Shown in pieces: positions 55,068 to 63,037 of a stretch of 64,000 bases of DNA. Below the pieces are notes generated by a model. That model was given only the letters and a program-made list of their open reading frames with translations, was not told the origin of the DNA and did not search any database. Source of the DNA: Microbacterium sp. W4I4 (GTDB lineage: Bacteria > Actinomycetota > Actinomycetes > Actinomycetales > Microbacteriaceae); the NCBI RefSeq assembly GCF_030816235.1, contig NZ_JAUSXT010000001.1, positions 1,736,001 to 1,800,000 of the forward strand, given 5' to 3'. The position numbers and the translations under genes were made by a program. Every line of letters starts with the position of its first letter. Position 1 is the first letter of the stretch.

Positions 55068-55103
55068 CAATCAGACACCTCAAGTCTAACGGAAGGAGCG
55101 AGG

Positions 55104-55388
55104 ATGTCACCCGAAGACAAGCCCAGCAAGCCGGAGAAGCCGGACAACCCCAGCCGCTACGAGATCATCGTGAACGGCCAGGTCCAGGAGGTCCCGTCGG
55201 CGACGGTCACCTTCGAGCAGATCGTGGCGCTCGCGTTCCCAGAGCATTCCAGCAACACCGACCTCACGTTCGTGATCACGTACCGCAAGGCCCACTCCCC
55301 CAAGGAAGGCAGCCTCGCCGAGGGCGGTTCGGTCGAGGTCAAGCCCCGCGGAACGATCTTCAATGTCACCTTCACCCGTCGCTCGTAG
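55104..55388 (+). CDS. Ubiquitin-like protein (multiubiquitin-domain family)
   Basis: 94 residues. After a Lys/Pro-rich leader (about 17 residues) one beta-grasp domain follows: YEIIVNGQVQEVPSATVTFE, QIVALAFPEHSSNTDLTFVI, TYRKAHSPKEGSLAEGGSVE, then GTIFNVTFTRRS. This matches the bacterial multiubiquitin domain (PF14452-like) in a single copy. The C-terminus is Arg-Arg-Ser, without the Gly-Gly of ordinary ubiquitin. GGAAGGAGCG precedes the ATG. The E1-like gene starts inside its last 26 bp, so the two are translationally coupled. Confidence 0.85.
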   Translation: MSPEDKPSKPEKPDNPSRYEIIVNGQVQEVPSATVTFEQIVALAFPEHSSNTDLTFVITYRKAHSPKEGSLAEGGSVEVKPRGTIFNVTFTRRS

Positions 55389-56541
55389 TAGCGATCTGCA
55401 GCGGCTGCGCGCCGAGGGTTACGAGATCGAAATCCGTGACAACCACCTTCTCGTGCACCACGTGCCGTACGTCACCCCCACCCGGGAGATGGCGTACGGC
55501 ACGCTGATCTCGACGCTGCACCTCAACGACGACCAGACGCTGGCGCCGGACACGCATGTGGTCTCGTTCATCGGCGAGCGGCCGTCCCGCGTCGACGGCT
55601 CCGAGGTTTCGAACCTGCTGCATCAGAAGGGGCCCATCCAGCTCACCGCGACAATCACCGCAGACTTCTCGTTCTCGAACAAGCCGGACGCCGGGTTCGC
55701 CGACTACTACGAGAAGATGACCTCGTACGCGAGCATCCTGTTGGGCTATGCACTCCAGCTGGACCCGACAGCGACACCGAAGACCTACGTCGTGCACGGG
55801 GACGACGATCCCGACTCGGTGTTCCTGTACGCCGACTCCGCGTCATCGCGCGCGGGGATCTCGGCCATCAACGACAAGCTGCGCCTCGGCAAGATCGCGA
55901 TCGTCGGCGTCGGCGGCACCGGCTCCTACATCCTCGACTTCACCGCGAAGACCCCGGTGCGCGAGATCCACCTCTTCGACGGCGACCGTTTCCTGCAGCA
56001 CAACGCCTTCCGTGCCCCCGGGGCCGCGAGGCAGAGCGACTTCGCCAGCATGCCGTTCAAGGTCGACCACTTCGCTCAGATCTACTCGGCGATGCGCCGC
56101 GGCATCCACCCGCACCCGTACGACATCGACACGCAGACGGTCGCCGAGCTCGACGACATGGACTTCGTCTTCCTGGCTGCCGAGGGCGGTCCAACGAAAC
56201 AGCTGATCATCGAGCGATTGCAGGCGACCGGCATCCCGTTCGTCGACGTCGGAATGGGTTTAAGGCCTCATGACGGCCGGCTCCACGGCATCCTCGCCGT
56301 CACAACGGGAACGGACAGCAAGGCCGACCACGTCCCCGGACGCATCGACTTCTCTGAGACTGACGAGGCCGACGACTACGACCTCAACATTCAGATCGTC
56401 GATCTCAACGCGCTCAATGCCGCCCTCGCCGTCATCAAGTGGAAGAAGCTGTTCGACTTTTACGCCGACCTCGAGAACGAGCACTACGCTGCGTTCACGA
56501 TCGACGGCAACCACCTGCTGAACGAGGACCAGGCCGAATGA
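55363..56541 (+). CDS. E1-like ThiF-family adenylyltransferase with N-terminal DUF6791-like domain, cysteine-free
   Basis: 392 residues. The first about 165 residues (LQRLRAEGYEIEIRDNHLLV, then YGTLISTLHLNDDQTLAPDT) form a DUF6791-like domain seen fused to ThiF proteins. The E1/ThiF domain has the ATP loop IAIVGVGGTGSYILDF (from residue 178), LFDGDRFLQHNAFRAPGA with the acidic residue and Arg, and AEGGPTKQLIIERLQATGIP with FVDVGMGL. It should adenylate the C-terminus of the ubiquitin-like protein. The whole protein contains no Cys, so it cannot form the usual E1 thioester. It overlaps the next gene by 4 bp (ATGA). Confidence 0.85.
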   Translation: MSPSPVARSSDLQRLRAEGYEIEIRDNHLLVHHVPYVTPTREMAYGTLISTLHLNDDQTLAPDTHVVSFIGERPSRVDGSEVSNLLHQKGPIQLTATITADFSFSNKPDAGFADYYEKMTSYASILLGYALQLDPTATPKTYVVHGDDDPDSVFLYADSASSRAGISAINDKLRLGKIAIVGVGGTGSYILDFTAKTPVREIHLFDGDRFLQHNAFRAPGAARQSDFASMPFKVDHFAQIYSAMRRGIHPHPYDIDTQTVAELDDMDFVFLAAEGGPTKQLIIERLQATGIPFVDVGMGLRPHDGRLHGILAVTTGTDSKADHVPGRIDFSETDEADDYDLNIQIVDLNALNAALAVIKWKKLFDFYADLENEHYAAFTIDGNHLLNEDQAE

Positions 56542-56951
56542 CCCGCCAAGAAGAGATTGAGTTCCTGTTCGTCGACTACATTCCGAATGAGCTCGAGGAA
56601 GGCATCCTCTACATCGCGGCCGAGTTCGGCGCCGTCGTCCACCTCTGCTTCGACGGGTGCGGTGAGCGGGTCTCCACACCCCTTCACCCGGGACAATGGA
56701 CACTCACTTTCGACGGCACCACCGTGAGCCTCAGTCCGTCAGTCGGGAACTGGGGGCTGCCGTGCCGGTCGCACTACATCATCCGTCGCAACCGCGTCGT
56801 ATGGGCTGCCGACTGGTCCACCGAGGCCGTCGTGAGGTCTGCCGCGAGCGACCGTCAAGCGGTGGACCGGCCCGCGATCCCGCGCGCCACCAACCGCCGC
56901 TCTCTCATCCAGATCCTGAAGCTAGTCTTCTCGGGCCGCGGAAGCCGCTGA
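56538..56951 (+). CDS. DUF6527-like protein of the ubiquitin-like operon
   Basis: 137 residues from the ATG overlapping the E1-like stop. Conserved-looking core: FLFVDYIPNELEEGILYIAA, VVHLCFDGCGERVSTPLHPG, TVSLSPSVGNWGLPCRSHYI with IRRNRVVWA. This matches proteins found after ThiF genes (DUF6527). Three Cys and nearby His (HLC, GCG, CRSHY) suggest a zinc site or catalytic centre; these are the only cysteines in the three-protein system. The C-terminal 40 residues are basic. The role is unknown: transfer enzyme, ligase or protease are all possible. Confidence 0.75.
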   Translation: MTRQEEIEFLFVDYIPNELEEGILYIAAEFGAVVHLCFDGCGERVSTPLHPGQWTLTFDGTTVSLSPSVGNWGLPCRSHYIIRRNRVVWAADWSTEAVVRSAASDRQAVDRPAIPRATNRRSLIQILKLVFSGRGSR

Positions 56952-57051
56952 CGGGACGATTGACGAAACGCCTTTCTTGGCGCACGAACAGCCCCGTCTA
57001 TATTCATCTGGTTCATAGGACCGTTCCCCGGGCTAGGAAGCCTCGACTTCG

Positions 57052-57993
57052 TCAGGAGGGGGTTGAGGTCCACATGGGGTGGTGAAGATCGAACAGAACA
57101 TGGCTCATCGTCTGCACGCTGATTCCGTTCGATGCTCCCAGGCGGAGTGCCTCGGTCAGCTCGTCGCTGTCAAAGATGTGAATGTGCGCCTGGTTACCCT
57201 CACCCGTGCGCCTCTGCTTCCCACACGCCCACAGAGAACGAATCGCGACCGACATGTGTGCCGTCATCATGACGGCACACGAGTAACTGATCCAAACGAC
57301 GGTCTTGGTCCACCGTGGTTCCCCGTCGAATTGCTGGGGCTCGATCACGGTGAGCGATGGGCCGGACTGCGAGATGACGGCGCCGTCATCGACTTTGACT
57401 CCGCGTTCGCCAGGCAAGATCGCCAGGCCGTGCTTGCCCGCGTTATACAGGTCAGCTCCATCGAGAACCGTGTCACACGCAAACTGAAAAAGTGAGCGCA
57501 CTCCTTCCCGATGCCGCGTCCAGCCCCCCTTCTTGCTCCATGAGACTGAGGCTTCGACCTTCTTCCGGTCCCCGCTCCAACTGACCACCGTCAGCAGATC
57601 ACGGATCACGCTGTCCGAACCGAGACCATCGCGGAGCGTGCGGACCTCGCGAGTAAACACTCCGGGCGAACGCATGTTGGTCATCTCAGCCCAGGGGCAG
57701 GCTGCGTCGTTCGCGTGCGCGAAGTAGAGCCGCAAGAGAGTCTCCGCGGCCTGATGGAGGATGAGCGTGCTCTCAAGTGCCACGAACTGGACGCGCTTGG
57801 AACCTGATGGGGCAGCGTCGCGTGAGAGTGAGAGATCGTCCGCTTCGTATCGCGCTTCAGTCGATTCGTCGCCCAGAAAGCGGGCCAGCATCCATAAACG
57901 ATGGTCGATTACTTCGGCGGGGTCGGCGGCGTAAAACTCTCGGTTCAGTGAGTCGAACTCGTGAGGGTCTATCGGCGCGGGGCTCTCTCTCAT
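57052..57993 (-). CDS. Hypothetical protein, HEPN-like elements
   Basis: 313 residues, mostly helical. Notable segments are VALESTLILHQAAETLLRLY (about residue 75), SLFQFACDTVLDGADLYNAG with KHGLAI (about residue 175), and a late HIHIFDSDELTEAL. The helix followed by YNAGKHGLAI resembles HEPN-type or related helical proteins found in defence islands, but the Rx4-6H catalytic motif is not clear, so I do not assign it. It is convergent with the ubiquitin-like operon. Confidence 0.6.
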   Translation of the reverse strand: MRESPAPIDPHEFDSLNREFYAADPAEVIDHRLWMLARFLGDESTEARYEADDLSLSRDAAPSGSKRVQFVALESTLILHQAAETLLRLYFAHANDAACPWAEMTNMRSPGVFTREVRTLRDGLGSDSVIRDLLTVVSWSGDRKKVEASVSWSKKGGWTRHREGVRSLFQFACDTVLDGADLYNAGKHGLAILPGERGVKVDDGAVISQSGPSLTVIEPQQFDGEPRWTKTVVWISYSCAVMMTAHMSVAIRSLWACGKQRRTGEGNQAHIHIFDSDELTEALRLGASNGISVQTMSHVLFDLHHPMWTSTPS

Positions 57994-58125
57994 GAGCTGA
58001 GGGTAACCACGGGCTCCGACCCTGGAGTCCCGGCGCTCCGCCGCTCAGCCCGCACGTAACGCGCCCTCAAACGCGCGATGCACGAACATCGATCGATGAC
58101 GCCCCACCGCCCCTAGGCTGGCAGC

Positions 58126-58266
58126 ATGCGCGACTCGCAAGCCGACCCGATGGCCTGCCCGACCTGCGGCGACAAGTTGGCGTTCGGAATTCTTGATGAC
58201 GAGAAGTTCCTCGTCGCCTGGTCGTGCCCGACCTGCGGCGTTATCCGCACCACGGAACCTGCATAG
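58126..58266 (+). CDS. Small zinc-ribbon protein (46 residues)
   Basis: ATG at 58126. The protein has two CPTCG knuckles (MACPTCGDKLAFGI and AWSCPTCGVIRTTEPA) spaced about 20 residues, a typical four-Cys zinc ribbon. It lies between the hypothetical helical protein and the DUF2971 gene. Function unknown; the tight spacing of the two knuckles and the end soon after them support a real small protein. Confidence 0.55.
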   Translation: MRDSQADPMACPTCGDKLAFGILDDEKFLVAWSCPTCGVIRTTEPA

Positions 58267-58365
58267 GACGACTCGCACGGCATCCGCCGCTACCGCGCAT
58301 TGAACGCATAGGGATCGGGACGCCCCCGGGCGCGGTCCGCGGCGGCAAGACTCTACGATCGTCAC

Positions 58366-59328
58366 GTGGGCACGTTGAAGCATGCATGGCATTACACGAC
58401 GGCGGCGGCGCTAGTCCAGATCGTTACGCGGCACCGACTGTGGGCGACCTCCGCCGCGTATCTGAATGACAGCGCCGAGATTCGAGCGGGGCGACTCGCG
58501 CTGCAGGAAGCTGTCAAGTCCCGTAAGCCTCCCCTTGAGAGCTGGCAGCTAGAGCAACTTGGAACGTTGGGGGTGATGAGGTCGGGTGACCCGCATGATC
58601 TGTTCTTGCTGTGCGCCTCGAAGCAAGGCAACTCGCTCACTCTCTGGCGTAGCTACGGAGCAGGAAGTGAGGCCGAGTACTCAATCGACTTCGATCCTGC
58701 GGTCTCGCTGTTGCCCGTGCAACAGCGAGACGACCCCCACCACCCCGCACCCGAACCGCCAGGCTGGGGGTCAGATGCGATCGACTACACCGATGAAGGT
58801 GTGGAGTTCCGGTCCTACGATCCCGATGAAGCCTACGCCTACGCGAGCGACTGGTCTGCGGTTGAGTACCTCCGCCCAAGCAACACAGCCGCGGAGAAGG
58901 AACTCGACGAGGTGCTGAAGGAACTGCGCAAACCCCCAGAGGGCAAGCGAGTCATGCCGTTCCTCCTCGATTACCTTGCAGGCCCAGAACCGACTGCCAC
59001 ATTCAAGCACCCCGGATTCGCAGACGAACGAGAGGTACGAACCTCGTGGACGGTCCAACCGTGGTGGCGCTTCGTGCTGTACCGTGCCAGCCGATTCGGC
59101 GTGACTCCGTACATCGAGGTTGGTAGGCCAAGAAACGACGCGAGCGCCCGAAATAACACCAGGCACAACTTCATTCATCCACGCGACTTGGATCGCCTGC
59201 CAATCCGCGCGATCCGGATCGGACCGACACGAAAGGCCGTGGAGGCAGAGCGGAGCCTCCGCGCGCTGCTAGACGCGAACGGCTACGGGGATGTCACGAT
59301 TAAGCGGAGCTCCACGCCGTATCGCTGA
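58366..59328 (+). CDS. DUF2971-family protein
   Basis: 320 residues from a GTG. The N-terminus KHAWHYTTAAALVQIVTRHR, then LWATSAAYLNDSAEIRAG, and FLLCASKQGNSLTLWRSYGA with AEYSIDFD are the three hallmark blocks of DUF2971. A late block, FKHPGFADEREVRTSW, also fits. DUF2971 proteins resemble ADP-ribosyltransferase-fold proteins in sequence pattern and often lie in defence islands; no activity is proven. It is alone on the plus strand. Confidence 0.85.
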   Translation: MGTLKHAWHYTTAAALVQIVTRHRLWATSAAYLNDSAEIRAGRLALQEAVKSRKPPLESWQLEQLGTLGVMRSGDPHDLFLLCASKQGNSLTLWRSYGAGSEAEYSIDFDPAVSLLPVQQRDDPHHPAPEPPGWGSDAIDYTDEGVEFRSYDPDEAYAYASDWSAVEYLRPSNTAAEKELDEVLKELRKPPEGKRVMPFLLDYLAGPEPTATFKHPGFADEREVRTSWTVQPWWRFVLYRASRFGVTPYIEVGRPRNDASARNNTRHNFIHPRDLDRLPIRAIRIGPTRKAVEAERSLRALLDANGYGDVTIKRSSTPYR

Positions 59329-59443
59329 TCTCAACGAGTCCGCTGACGGCACACAGTTGCTCCCTCAACGGGCACTGCCCGCAGGGGGATCCGATTCGCG
59401 CGACTAACGACGAGCACCACTAGCCCCTCGACCACCACGCTGC

Positions 59444-60460
59444 TCAGAGCTTAGATCGCGGAGTGGATTCCACGAACGGACGCCCGGCACGGATTCGTGC
59501 CTCTCGATGGAGTGTGATCGGGGTGATGTCGAGCACGTGCTCAACCATCGTGTTCAGGAACCGCGCCGGATCGAGGGCGGGCGGCGCAAGATCGCGGCGC
59601 ACCCGAACCACTGGCAAGGTTGCCAAGGCGGAATCCACCTCGATCTGCGACACATCTAGTGCTGCCACGTCATCGTCGACTGGACCGGACACCGGGAGTG
59701 CTGGCGAATCATTATCGTCAGTGTCCGTTAGCTCGCCACCGTACTCGAGCACGAGAAGGCAAACGCCATCGTAGGCGTCATCTTCGCGCCCTAGCTTCTC
59801 AAGCAGGTCAGCAATCCAGCGGGCGGTTGCGGGCTCCGTGTCAAATGCAGTTGATCGAAGCCCAAACACGAACCCGAGCGCTGCGAGCGGGTGACGTCCA
59901 CGCAGGTTCTTTGCATCGCCGTAGGACTCCTCCACTCGGTTTGCCGCGTTCTTACCGAACGAGGAATCCATCCGTTTGGTACTGATGAGGATCTGAGGTC
60001 CAGTGTCCCAGGCACTCATGACGACATCGACCTGCTTGATGTAGTTCTTTCCCAGCACGTTCGCAGAAGCGCCAACAACTCCAGAGGGCGGGTTGCGTCC
60101 TTCGAGACGTTCGCGAAGGGGCTTGCTCTCGCGTATGGGTAGTGCGTCAAGGAGCGTACTAATAGAGGTCGGGACGACGCGAGGTGACTGCGCACGCGGC
60201 CATACTGCATCGGGGTGGAAGCCCGCGCGGCGAAGCTCATACGCTACCCATACATCTAGGGCGAGCGCGGCTACGCCGGACTGTGTCTTTCCGTCTGGGA
60301 CTATCTGCAACGCTGCGCCGAGCAGCCGCTCCAGCGTTGTCATGTCCGGAACGTATCCATCATCCTGCCATGGATTCGAGTGCTCACCCCGAGGCGCCGC
60401 ATCATCGAGAATGGTATCGAACAAGGCCCAGGCCTTACCTTTGGCGGAGTCTTCAGCCAC
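59444..60460 (-). CDS. Probable type II restriction endonuclease
   Basis: 338 residues. The centre reads NYIKQVDVVMSAWDTGPQIL with ISTKRMDSSFGKNAANRVEE following: an Asp, a hydrophobic strand and a Thr-Lys that fit the PD-(D/E)XK active-site pattern. RHPLAALGFVFGLRS further supports a nuclease core. Its start overlaps the end of the DNA methylase gene by 8 bp, the classic M-then-R arrangement, so it should cut the sequence that the methylase protects. The recognition site cannot be read from sequence. Confidence 0.75.
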   Translation of the reverse strand: MAEDSAKGKAWALFDTILDDAAPRGEHSNPWQDDGYVPDMTTLERLLGAALQIVPDGKTQSGVAALALDVWVAYELRRAGFHPDAVWPRAQSPRVVPTSISTLLDALPIRESKPLRERLEGRNPPSGVVGASANVLGKNYIKQVDVVMSAWDTGPQILISTKRMDSSFGKNAANRVEESYGDAKNLRGRHPLAALGFVFGLRSTAFDTEPATARWIADLLEKLGREDDAYDGVCLLVLEYGGELTDTDDNDSPALPVSGPVDDDVAALDVSQIEVDSALATLPVVRVRRDLAPPALDPARFLNTMVEHVLDITPITLHREARIRAGRPFVESTPRSKL

Positions 60461-62099
60461 TCTTCCCCCTGGTCATTCGCCGCGCCATCCAGTCCGCGTG
60501 ATCTGCGCGCACCGCTGCCAACTGATTCGGATCGACGCAATCTACGAGCAGCACCTCGTCAACGAGAGAAGCCGCGTCAAGCAATCGTCGCTGCTTGAGC
60601 AAACTGTCCACTTGAGCTTTGATCTCGACCAGATCACCATGCCGAGCGCGAAGGAGGGCTTCAGACGGCACCCACCAACGATCAGCCTCACGTGGCTCGA
60701 TTTTCAGAATCCCGCCGCCGTAGGATCTACCGGTGAGTTCGCCCGACAAGAGCGTGATCGAGTTCAGCGAAGCGACCGGAAGAACCTCGCGCGCGAGGGC
60801 ACGCACGTCGCCTCGAAGATACACGCCGTGCACGGAGTTTAGGTGACGGGCGCCAGCAGAGTTCCCCACGAGCCTAGGAGCATCCGCATTCATATACGTC
60901 ACGAACAAATCGGGCGGTGCGAGCAGCGGTGTCCGATACCAGGGTCGACGCACTCGGCACTTGTAGGCGTCATTGACCCCCGTATGCTCACCTTCCTCGA
61001 TGTAGCGCTGCGTCGCTTGGGCTGGTGATGCTGACGGCCAGAGCAACCAGGTCGGCTCCCCTGCCTTCCCCAGGGCTCCGAGGCGTGAGCTCGTGAGGTC
61101 TAGTCGCCGAAGATGAGCGCTGCCCGGAGGACTGATTCGAACCAGGTCGCGTCGCGGGATCTGCAACTGCGCGACCCGCTGTGGGGTGAGCGCGAAGTAT
61201 CGATTCCCTCCTGTTACCGCTCCAAGCGATGTTTCTCCGAGCGTGATGAGTGGCGTGAAGTGACCTTGCTCAAGCACAGATGCCAGCGCATCCGTGGTCA
61301 CATCGCGAAGCGGCAATGGTTGCCAACGCGCATCAGTCGTCGTTGGTATCCAAGAAGTTCCGGCGCCAAGTTCGCCCAGAGTGCCCGCGTTCCGCGCTTG
61401 CCGAAGCCTTGCTTCGCCTGCTGGACCCTCCCGCCACCCGTCTGCTTTCACGAGCACGGTGTCGGCCTCAGCATCCGGGAACACTTGCTCGTCGAAGACG
61501 ATCAACTCAACGGAACGGAACTGTTCAAGTAGGAATCGGCGCACCGGTGCCGCGTAGTTGACGGATAGAAGTTCCGCAGGAAGCACCATGGCCAGCCGGC
61601 CTCCGCTTCGAAGCTGACCAGCAGCGTGCACCACGAATGCTGCCCAGGAGGATGCGAGACCGGTCAAGGCCACGCCTTGTTGCAGGGCAGCTAGACGCGC
61701 GCGATCCCGCTGGGCGCCGGTCCAGTCCTGATATCGGATAAAGGGCGGGTTCCCGATGACGACATCGTATTTGGCTAGAGCAGCAATCTTGAAGAAGTCA
61801 CTCACCCGGATCACGGCACGTGCGCCGAGCTGACTGATCAAGGCGCGCGCAATGCCAGCACTCGATCCATGGATTTCGACACCATGCACTTCTGGCTCAA
61901 CCGCACCGAGTTCTTTCAGACGGTCCACCGCAGCAACCAGGAACGCAGCCTCTCCCGTCGACGGCTCGAGCACCCGATCCCCCACATCACGGACAGCCCA
62001 TGCGGCTAGGTGCTGAGTGATACCTTCTGGCGTGAAAAACGCGCCGCGCCCCTTTCGCAATGACGGCGTGTCGGCGCGGCTCATCGTATTCGGGATCAC
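60453..62099 (-). CDS. Type II N6-adenine DNA methyltransferase (NPPF, TaqI-like)
   Basis: 548 residues. RKGRGAFFTPEGITQHLAAW is the usual N-terminal segment (motif X). SAM motif I is VLEPSTGEAAFLVAAVDRLK and motif IV is YDVVIGNPPFIRYQD, the gamma-class N6-adenine order. LRSGGRLAMVLPAELLSVNY follows. The C-terminal half (from about residue 300) is the probable target-recognition domain. It overlaps the AbiEi-like gene upstream by 4 bp and the endonuclease downstream by 8 bp. Confidence 0.9.
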   Translation of the reverse strand: MIPNTMSRADTPSLRKGRGAFFTPEGITQHLAAWAVRDVGDRVLEPSTGEAAFLVAAVDRLKELGAVEPEVHGVEIHGSSAGIARALISQLGARAVIRVSDFFKIAALAKYDVVIGNPPFIRYQDWTGAQRDRARLAALQQGVALTGLASSWAAFVVHAAGQLRSGGRLAMVLPAELLSVNYAAPVRRFLLEQFRSVELIVFDEQVFPDAEADTVLVKADGWREGPAGEARLRQARNAGTLGELGAGTSWIPTTTDARWQPLPLRDVTTDALASVLEQGHFTPLITLGETSLGAVTGGNRYFALTPQRVAQLQIPRRDLVRISPPGSAHLRRLDLTSSRLGALGKAGEPTWLLWPSASPAQATQRYIEEGEHTGVNDAYKCRVRRPWYRTPLLAPPDLFVTYMNADAPRLVGNSAGARHLNSVHGVYLRGDVRALAREVLPVASLNSITLLSGELTGRSYGGGILKIEPREADRWWVPSEALLRARHGDLVEIKAQVDSLLKQRRLLDAASLVDEVLLVDCVDPNQLAAVRADHADWMARRMTRGKSG

Positions 62100-62662
62100 A
62101 TCTCCAGACTATGCCGCAACCCTCCGACACCGGAGAACATCGAGACGATGTTGCCAGAGCAAGATCCGGGTTTGCTACGTTGTGCTGCATCGACCAGCAC
62201 CTCCCACCGGTCGGGTGGCATTCGATGCTGCATGTCCTTCAAAGCCAGTTGGACAGTCGTTGCGGGGATGCCTTCGTAGCGGGTGAGGTCCGTGTCGGGC
62301 ACATCAGGTCGGTGCTCCAGGTCCATCCACTCTGGCAGAGCACGCCGCACCCGACGTCGCGTACCGACGCGCACTTTTGGCGGGTTGAACTGCCCGAGCC
62401 CGAACAGATGCAGCACGGACTCACGATGCAGGAACGCCCCGGCACCGGCGAGAGCGACAGCGATCGTCGGCTCAGTCAACGGCGTCGTCGGCACGTCACG
62501 ATGCGCGTAGACACCTTGCCCGTACCCCCGGAGTGCGCCGCGGGCTGCGAGCTTGCGTACCTCGACCGCGGGAACGCCCGCATCCTCTGCCTCAGCGATG
62601 GTCACCACACCGTTGCGGGATGCGGCGATCTCCCACAGGTCCTGTCGATAGCTCGCCATCAC
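62096..62662 (-). CDS. AbiEi-like (type IV antitoxin family) regulator
   Basis: 188 residues. The N-terminal winged HTH (LWEIAASRNGVVTIAEAEDA, then VPAVEVRKLAARGALRGYGQ and GVYAHRD) and the following domain are typical of AbiEi-like antitoxins. No AbiEii toxin gene is adjacent. Instead its last codons overlap the DNA methylase start by 4 bp (ATGA), so it heads a restriction-modification operon and may act as its control protein. An inverted-repeat cluster just upstream (62672-62705) is a likely autoregulatory operator. The first or second Met may be the start. Confidence 0.8.
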   Translation of the reverse strand: MMASYRQDLWEIAASRNGVVTIAEAEDAGVPAVEVRKLAARGALRGYGQGVYAHRDVPTTPLTEPTIAVALAGAGAFLHRESVLHLFGLGQFNPPKVRVGTRRRVRRALPEWMDLEHRPDVPDTDLTRYEGIPATTVQLALKDMQHRMPPDRWEVLVDAAQRSKPGSCSGNIVSMFSGVGGLRHSLEM

Positions 62663-62671
62663 GCCTCCTCG

Positions 62672-62705
62672 TCAATACCGTACCAAAAACGGTACTCTAT
62701 TGACA
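62672..62705. promoter_or_regulatory. Inverted-repeat operator upstream of the AbiEi-like gene
   Basis: Nested repeats: outer GTCAATA / TATTGAC arms (62672-62678, 62699-62705), inner TACCGT-N7-ACGGTA (62677-62695) and GTACC-N6-GGTAC (62681-62696). They lie 9 bp upstream of the AbiEi-like start and fit self-repression by its winged HTH. Confidence 0.55.
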
Positions 62706-62785
62706 GCCTCGTGACCTGACGGAACAGCTCAGACGACCCAGGTGGTGCGAGTTCGCCGTTGGTAGGCTCGCCTCAAGGAGTCGAG

Positions 62786-63037
62786 ATGTCACAGCAACTC
62801 TCGCCATGGCGAGTGAATGATGCGGTGCTTTACGACGCCTTGCGCGATGAGCTCCGTTCAGCCATCGCCAGTGTGATGGCCACTGCCGATGGCTCCGGCG
62901 ACGAGGTCGTCGCCGTGGTGCGGCAGTCACGGTCCGAGATGTACGGCACGGACGGGTTCGACCGCGACGGGATCGCTTCGCGTCTCGAAGCTGTGCGAGC
63001 ATCCACTCGAACGGCACCGGAGCGGTCGCGTGGCTGA
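62786..63037 (+). CDS. Small antitoxin-like protein paired with zeta-like gene
   Basis: 83 residues from the ATG at 62786 (AAGGAG 5 bp before). Helical and acidic (LYDALRDELRSAIASVMATA, RQSRSEMYGTDGFDRDGIAS). It overlaps the zeta-toxin-like gene by 8 bp, the arrangement of toxin-antitoxin pairs. No named family is clear. It probably neutralises the downstream protein if that protein is active. Confidence 0.7.
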   Translation: MSQQLSPWRVNDAVLYDALRDELRSAIASVMATADGSGDEVVAVVRQSRSEMYGTDGFDRDGIASRLEAVRASTRTAPERSRG

